Source: Lysobacter gummosus (GTDB lineage Bacteria > Pseudomonadota > Gammaproteobacteria > Xanthomonadales > Xanthomonadaceae). Taken from it: a stretch of DNA of 64,000 nucleotides. Location: contig NZ_CP011131.1 in assembly GCF_001442805.1 (NCBI RefSeq), positions 4,526,001-4,590,000 of the forward strand. The letters are read 5' to 3'. Below are positions 61,313 to 64,000 of this stretch, one piece after another. The stretch's first letter is position 1; each line of letters opens with the position of its first letter. Both the position numbers and the translations under genes were made by a program. The notes under the pieces were generated by a model, which saw only the letters and a list, made by a program, of their open reading frames with translations, searched no databases and was not told the origin of the DNA.

Positions 61313-61855
61313 ATGCCGACCATCATGACCCACGCCGTGGTTCCGCTCGCCTTGGGCTGGGCGCTGGGCCCGCGCACGATTCCATCGCGGCTGTTGGTCG
61401 CCGGCGCGATCGCGGCGATGCTGCCGGACGCCGACGTGGCCGCGTTCAAGCTCGGCATCGCCTACGCGGACGACTTCGGTCATCGTGGCGCCAGCCATTC
61501 CTTCGCCTTCGCGGCGATCCTCGCCGTATTCGGCGCGCTGGCTTCGCGCTGGTTGCGCGCGCCGCCGTCGCGCGCGGCCTTGTGGCTGTTCGTCTGCGCC
61601 GCCTCGCATCCGCTGCTGGATGCGCTGACCGACGGCGGCCTCGGCGTGGCGCTGTATTGGCCATGGTCGGACGCGCGCATCTTCGCGCCGTGGCGTCCTA
61701 TCGAGGTCTCGCCGATCGGCGCGCGTTTCTTCAGCGCGCGCGGACTGCAGGTGCTGTGGTCGGAAGCACGCTGGATCGTGCTGCCCGCGCTCGCCGTCGG
61801 CGCGCTCGGCGCGAGCTTGCGACGGATGTCGATGCGCGCGGAACCGGCGCGATGA
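61313..61855 (+). CDS. YdjM-like membrane-bound metal-dependent hydrolase
   Basis: 180 residues. About four membrane helices and conserved His/Asp clusters: MPTIMTHAVVPLALGWALG, AAMLPDADVAAF, GHRGASHSFAFA, and ASHPLLDALTDGGLGVALYWPW. This matches the DUF457/YdjM family of predicted membrane-bound metal-dependent hydrolases; substrate unknown. The stop overlaps the next gene start (ATGA). Confidence 0.85.
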   Translation: MPTIMTHAVVPLALGWALGPRTIPSRLLVAGAIAAMLPDADVAAFKLGIAYADDFGHRGASHSFAFAAILAVFGALASRWLRAPPSRAALWLFVCAASHPLLDALTDGGLGVALYWPWSDARIFAPWRPIEVSPIGARFFSARGLQVLWSEARWIVLPALAVGALGASLRRMSMRAEPAR

Positions 61856-63240
61856 GCAGCCGCCTGCCGCCGGCCTTGCACGAGGAGCTCGCGCAGCTGC
61901 TCGGCGACGCGTGGCTGACCGATCCGGGCGACCGGCTGGCCTACGCTTACGACAACTCGCGCCGGCAAGCGTTGCCCGATGCGGTCGCCCTGCCGCGCAA
62001 CCGCGAGCAAGTGCAGGCGCTGGTGCGCGCGTGCCGGCGCCATCGCGTGCCGGTGGTCGCGCGCGGACGCGGCACCAACACCACCGGCGCATCGGTGCCG
62101 ATCGCCGGCGGCGTGGTGGTCTCGTTCGAGCGTATGAACCGCATCGTCGAAATCCGTCCCGGCGACCGCTGCGCGATCGTCGAACCCGGCGTGCTCAACG
62201 GCGACCTGCAGACCGCGCTCAAGGCCCACGGCCTGTTCTGGCCGCCGGACCCGACCAGCGCGGCGTTCAGCACCGTCGGCGGCAATCTGGCCTGCAACGC
62301 CGGCGGCCCGCGCGCGGTGAAGTACGGCGCCAGCCGCGACAACGTGCTGGCGCTGACCGCGGTGACCGGCGCGGGCGAACTGATCGTGTGCGGCACGGCC
62401 ACGACCAAGGGCTCCACCGGCTACGACTTGCATCGTCTCCTGGTCGGCAGCGAAGGCACGCTGGCGCTGATCGTCGAAGCCAGCCTGCGCCTGACGCCGT
62501 CGGCGCCGGCGCGCGCGGCGCTGCGCGCGATCTATCGCGACGTGTCCTCGGCCGCGCTCGCGGTCGCGCGGCTGATGGCGCAACCGGTGACGCCGTCGAT
62601 GCTGGAATTCATGGACGCGCACGCGGTGCAGCTGGCGCGCGATGTCGGCGGCGCCGATCTGCCGCACGAGGCCGGCGCCTTGCTGATGATCGAAGCCGAC
62701 GGCGATGCGCAGACCCTGCCGTACGCGATCGAAGCCTTGAAGCGCGCCGCCGCCGGCGACGGCCTGCTTTCGCTCGACGACGCCGCCGACGAAGCCGCTC
62801 GCGAAAAACTCTGGGCCGCGCGCAAGGCGTTGTCGCCGTCGCTGCGCACGCTGGCGCCGGGCAAGATCAACGAAGACGTGGTGGTGCCGGTCTCGCGCAT
62901 TCCGGAACTGGTCGACGGCGTGCAGGCGCTGTCGCGCGAATTCGACTTGCCTATCGTGTGCTTCGGCCACGCCGGCAACGGCAACCTGCACGTCAACCTG
63001 CTCTACGACCCGGCCGACGAATCGCAGAACCAGCGCGGGCACCACGCGATGAACCGTGTATTCGAACTGGCGCTCGCGCTGGGCGGCACTTTATCGGGCG
63101 AACACGGCATCGGCCTGGCCAAGCGCGAGTTCATGCCGCAGGCGGTGGGCGCGCAGACGCTGGCGTTGATGCGGCAGTTGAAGACGGTGTTCGATCCGGA
63201 CGGCATCCTCAATCCGGGCAAGCTGCTGCCGGACGAATGA
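61852..63240 (+). CDS. FAD-linked oxidase (GlcD/D-2-hydroxyacid dehydrogenase family)
   Basis: 462 residues from the ATG at 61852. FAD-binding PCMH domain (PVVARGRGTNTTGASVPI, TVGGNLACNAGGPRAVKYG, LLVGSEGTLALIVEA) and a C-terminal FAD-oxidase domain ending VFDPDGILNPGKLLPDE, with HAGNGNLHVNLLYDP and SGEHGIGLAKREFM as substrate and metal residues. It probably oxidises D-lactate, glycolate or a similar 2-hydroxyacid; the exact substrate is unknown. Confidence 0.88.
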   Translation: MSSRLPPALHEELAQLLGDAWLTDPGDRLAYAYDNSRRQALPDAVALPRNREQVQALVRACRRHRVPVVARGRGTNTTGASVPIAGGVVVSFERMNRIVEIRPGDRCAIVEPGVLNGDLQTALKAHGLFWPPDPTSAAFSTVGGNLACNAGGPRAVKYGASRDNVLALTAVTGAGELIVCGTATTKGSTGYDLHRLLVGSEGTLALIVEASLRLTPSAPARAALRAIYRDVSSAALAVARLMAQPVTPSMLEFMDAHAVQLARDVGGADLPHEAGALLMIEADGDAQTLPYAIEALKRAAAGDGLLSLDDAADEAAREKLWAARKALSPSLRTLAPGKINEDVVVPVSRIPELVDGVQALSREFDLPIVCFGHAGNGNLHVNLLYDPADESQNQRGHHAMNRVFELALALGGTLSGEHGIGLAKREFMPQAVGAQTLALMRQLKTVFDPDGILNPGKLLPDE

Positions 63241-63369
63241 GTCGCCTGGCGATGCGGTTGTTCTTTTCGCGGCGCCTGTGCGGCGAGCGCGTGGATTGAA
63301 GCATCGGGCCGGAACGATACTGAATCTGGATCGTGGGCCTGGATGTTCTCGCCTGCCCAGCGGGGCGGC

Positions 63370-64000
63370 TCACAACATCCGCACGCCCGGCAGATCGCGA
63401 AAGTACGCCGATACATCGCCCGCGCTGAGTTCGGCATGTCCCGGACGCCCCGGCAAACCCTCGGGAGCGGACGAGCCGTACGTGCCGTAACCTCCGCTGC
63501 GGCCCGAGTGGCTGCCACCGCCGCCGCTGCCCTGGCTGCCGCCGCTGCCGCCTTCGCCGCCCGGGCCGGGACGGCCGCCGGAAACGTCGAAACGCAGCAG
63601 CTGCGCGAGCTCGGGATAACGCCGGTCGTAGACCAATTCGATCCCGCCGCCGTCGCCACCGATGCCGCCGGGCGCGCCGTAACCGCCATCGCCTCCGTCG
63701 CCGCCATCGCCGCCGTAACCCGGACGGTCCTTGTCGCCTTCGCCGCGTCCGCCATCGCCGCCGCTGCCGCCCATGCCGCCGTCGCCGCCCGCGCCACCGA
63801 TGCCGCCGGTCGCGATCAGGGTCAGCGGGCGATCCGCCGGCGCCAGCACGAAGTCCTCGAAATCGCCGAGCACGCGCACCGCGATCAGCTTCGAATACAG
63901 CCGCGTGCTCGCAAAGGTCGCGTACATGCGCAGCCGCGGCCCGTGGAAACCCGGGCCGCCCGGCATGCCGTCGCCGCCGCGACCGCCGCTTTGTCCATCC
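63370..64000 (-). CDS. Glycine-rich repetitive protein, 5' end beyond the window
   Basis: At least 209 residues; the frame stays open to the right edge (…DGQSGGRGGDGMPGGPG upstream of the first internal Met), so the true start is outside. A first part, RMYATFASTRLYSKLIAVRV...DFEDFVLAPADRPLTLIATGG, resembles a small beta-domain. It is followed by long runs of GGDGG/GGIGG/GGSGG triplets and a second short folded segment (GGIELVYDRRYPELAQLLRFDVSGG). No signal peptide can be judged. Function unknown; it resembles collagen-like or PGRS-type low-complexity proteins in composition only. Confidence 0.7.
   Translation of the reverse strand, partial: DGQSGGRGGDGMPGGPGFHGPRLRMYATFASTRLYSKLIAVRVLGDFEDFVLAPADRPLTLIATGGIGGAGGDGGMGGSGGDGGRGEGDKDRPGYGGDGGDGGDGGYGAPGGIGGDGGGIELVYDRRYPELAQLLRFDVSGGRPGPGGEGGSGGSQGSGGGGSHSGRSGGYGTYGSSAPEGLPGRPGHAELSAGDVSAYFRDLPGVRML

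Overview
The window is a high-GC gammaproteobacterial chromosome segment, most likely from a Lysobacter-like member of the Xanthomonadaceae. Evidence for this is the gene order (rluD|bamD, sucDC, pilSR, pilA, pilBCD-coaE, a mraZ-to-ftsZ cluster without murD, lpxC, dciA, secA), the AT-poor codon use, and families of small intergenic inverted repeats including copies of a GGGATTCGGGATT-type element. No tRNA, rRNA, CRISPR array or insertion sequence was seen. One RNA gene, RNase P RNA (rnpB), is present near 57.6 kb.

Layout. 0-6 kb: rluD (partial), bamD, NAD synthase, a ParE-type toxin-antitoxin pair with a palindromic operator, and sucDC. 6.5-11.6 kb: the PilS-PilR two-component system and two tandem major-pilin paralogues, each behind a sigma-54 (-24/-12) promoter. 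11.7-27.7 kb: an island placed between pilA and pilB. Three large membrane proteins on the plus strand (two are TMTC-like GT-C proteins with TPR-like tails) face a compact minus-strand run of ten genes. That run encodes relatives of the mycobacterial decaprenyl-phosphate-arabinose pathway: a HAD-UbiA phosphoribosyltransferase fusion, DprE1, DprE2 and a GtrA protein. It also encodes two further glycosyltransferases, a methyltransferase, a flippase-like membrane protein, an epimerase and an FAD oxidoreductase. 27.8-32.4 kb: pilB, pilC, pilD, coaE. 32.6-38.1 kb: a Nudix-ThiE fusion, secA, an M23 peptidase and dciA. 38.5-56 kb: lpxC and the division/cell-wall cluster, all on the minus strand with 1-11 base overlaps. 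56.4-64 kb: a SnoaL-like lipoprotein, rnpB, the rsmI|lpoA-yraN group, a YdjM-like membrane hydrolase with a GlcD-like oxidase, and the start of a very glycine-rich protein cut by the window edge.

How it works together. PilS/PilR would activate sigma-54 transcription of the two pilins; PilB, PilC and PilD assemble and process them. The island is best read as making a polyprenyl-phosphate-linked D-arabinofuranose (or related) donor on the inner membrane, flipping it, and transferring it to pilin through the GT-C proteins. This parallels the arabinosylated pili reported in Pseudomonas aeruginosa Pa5196. It is an inference from gene families and position, not demonstrated here. Both pilins carry a Thr-Ala-Thr-Asn-Thr stretch at mature residues 61-65, a plausible acceptor site.

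Limits: all gene calls rest on reading the translated sequence and recalled family motifs. No alignments or database searches were run.
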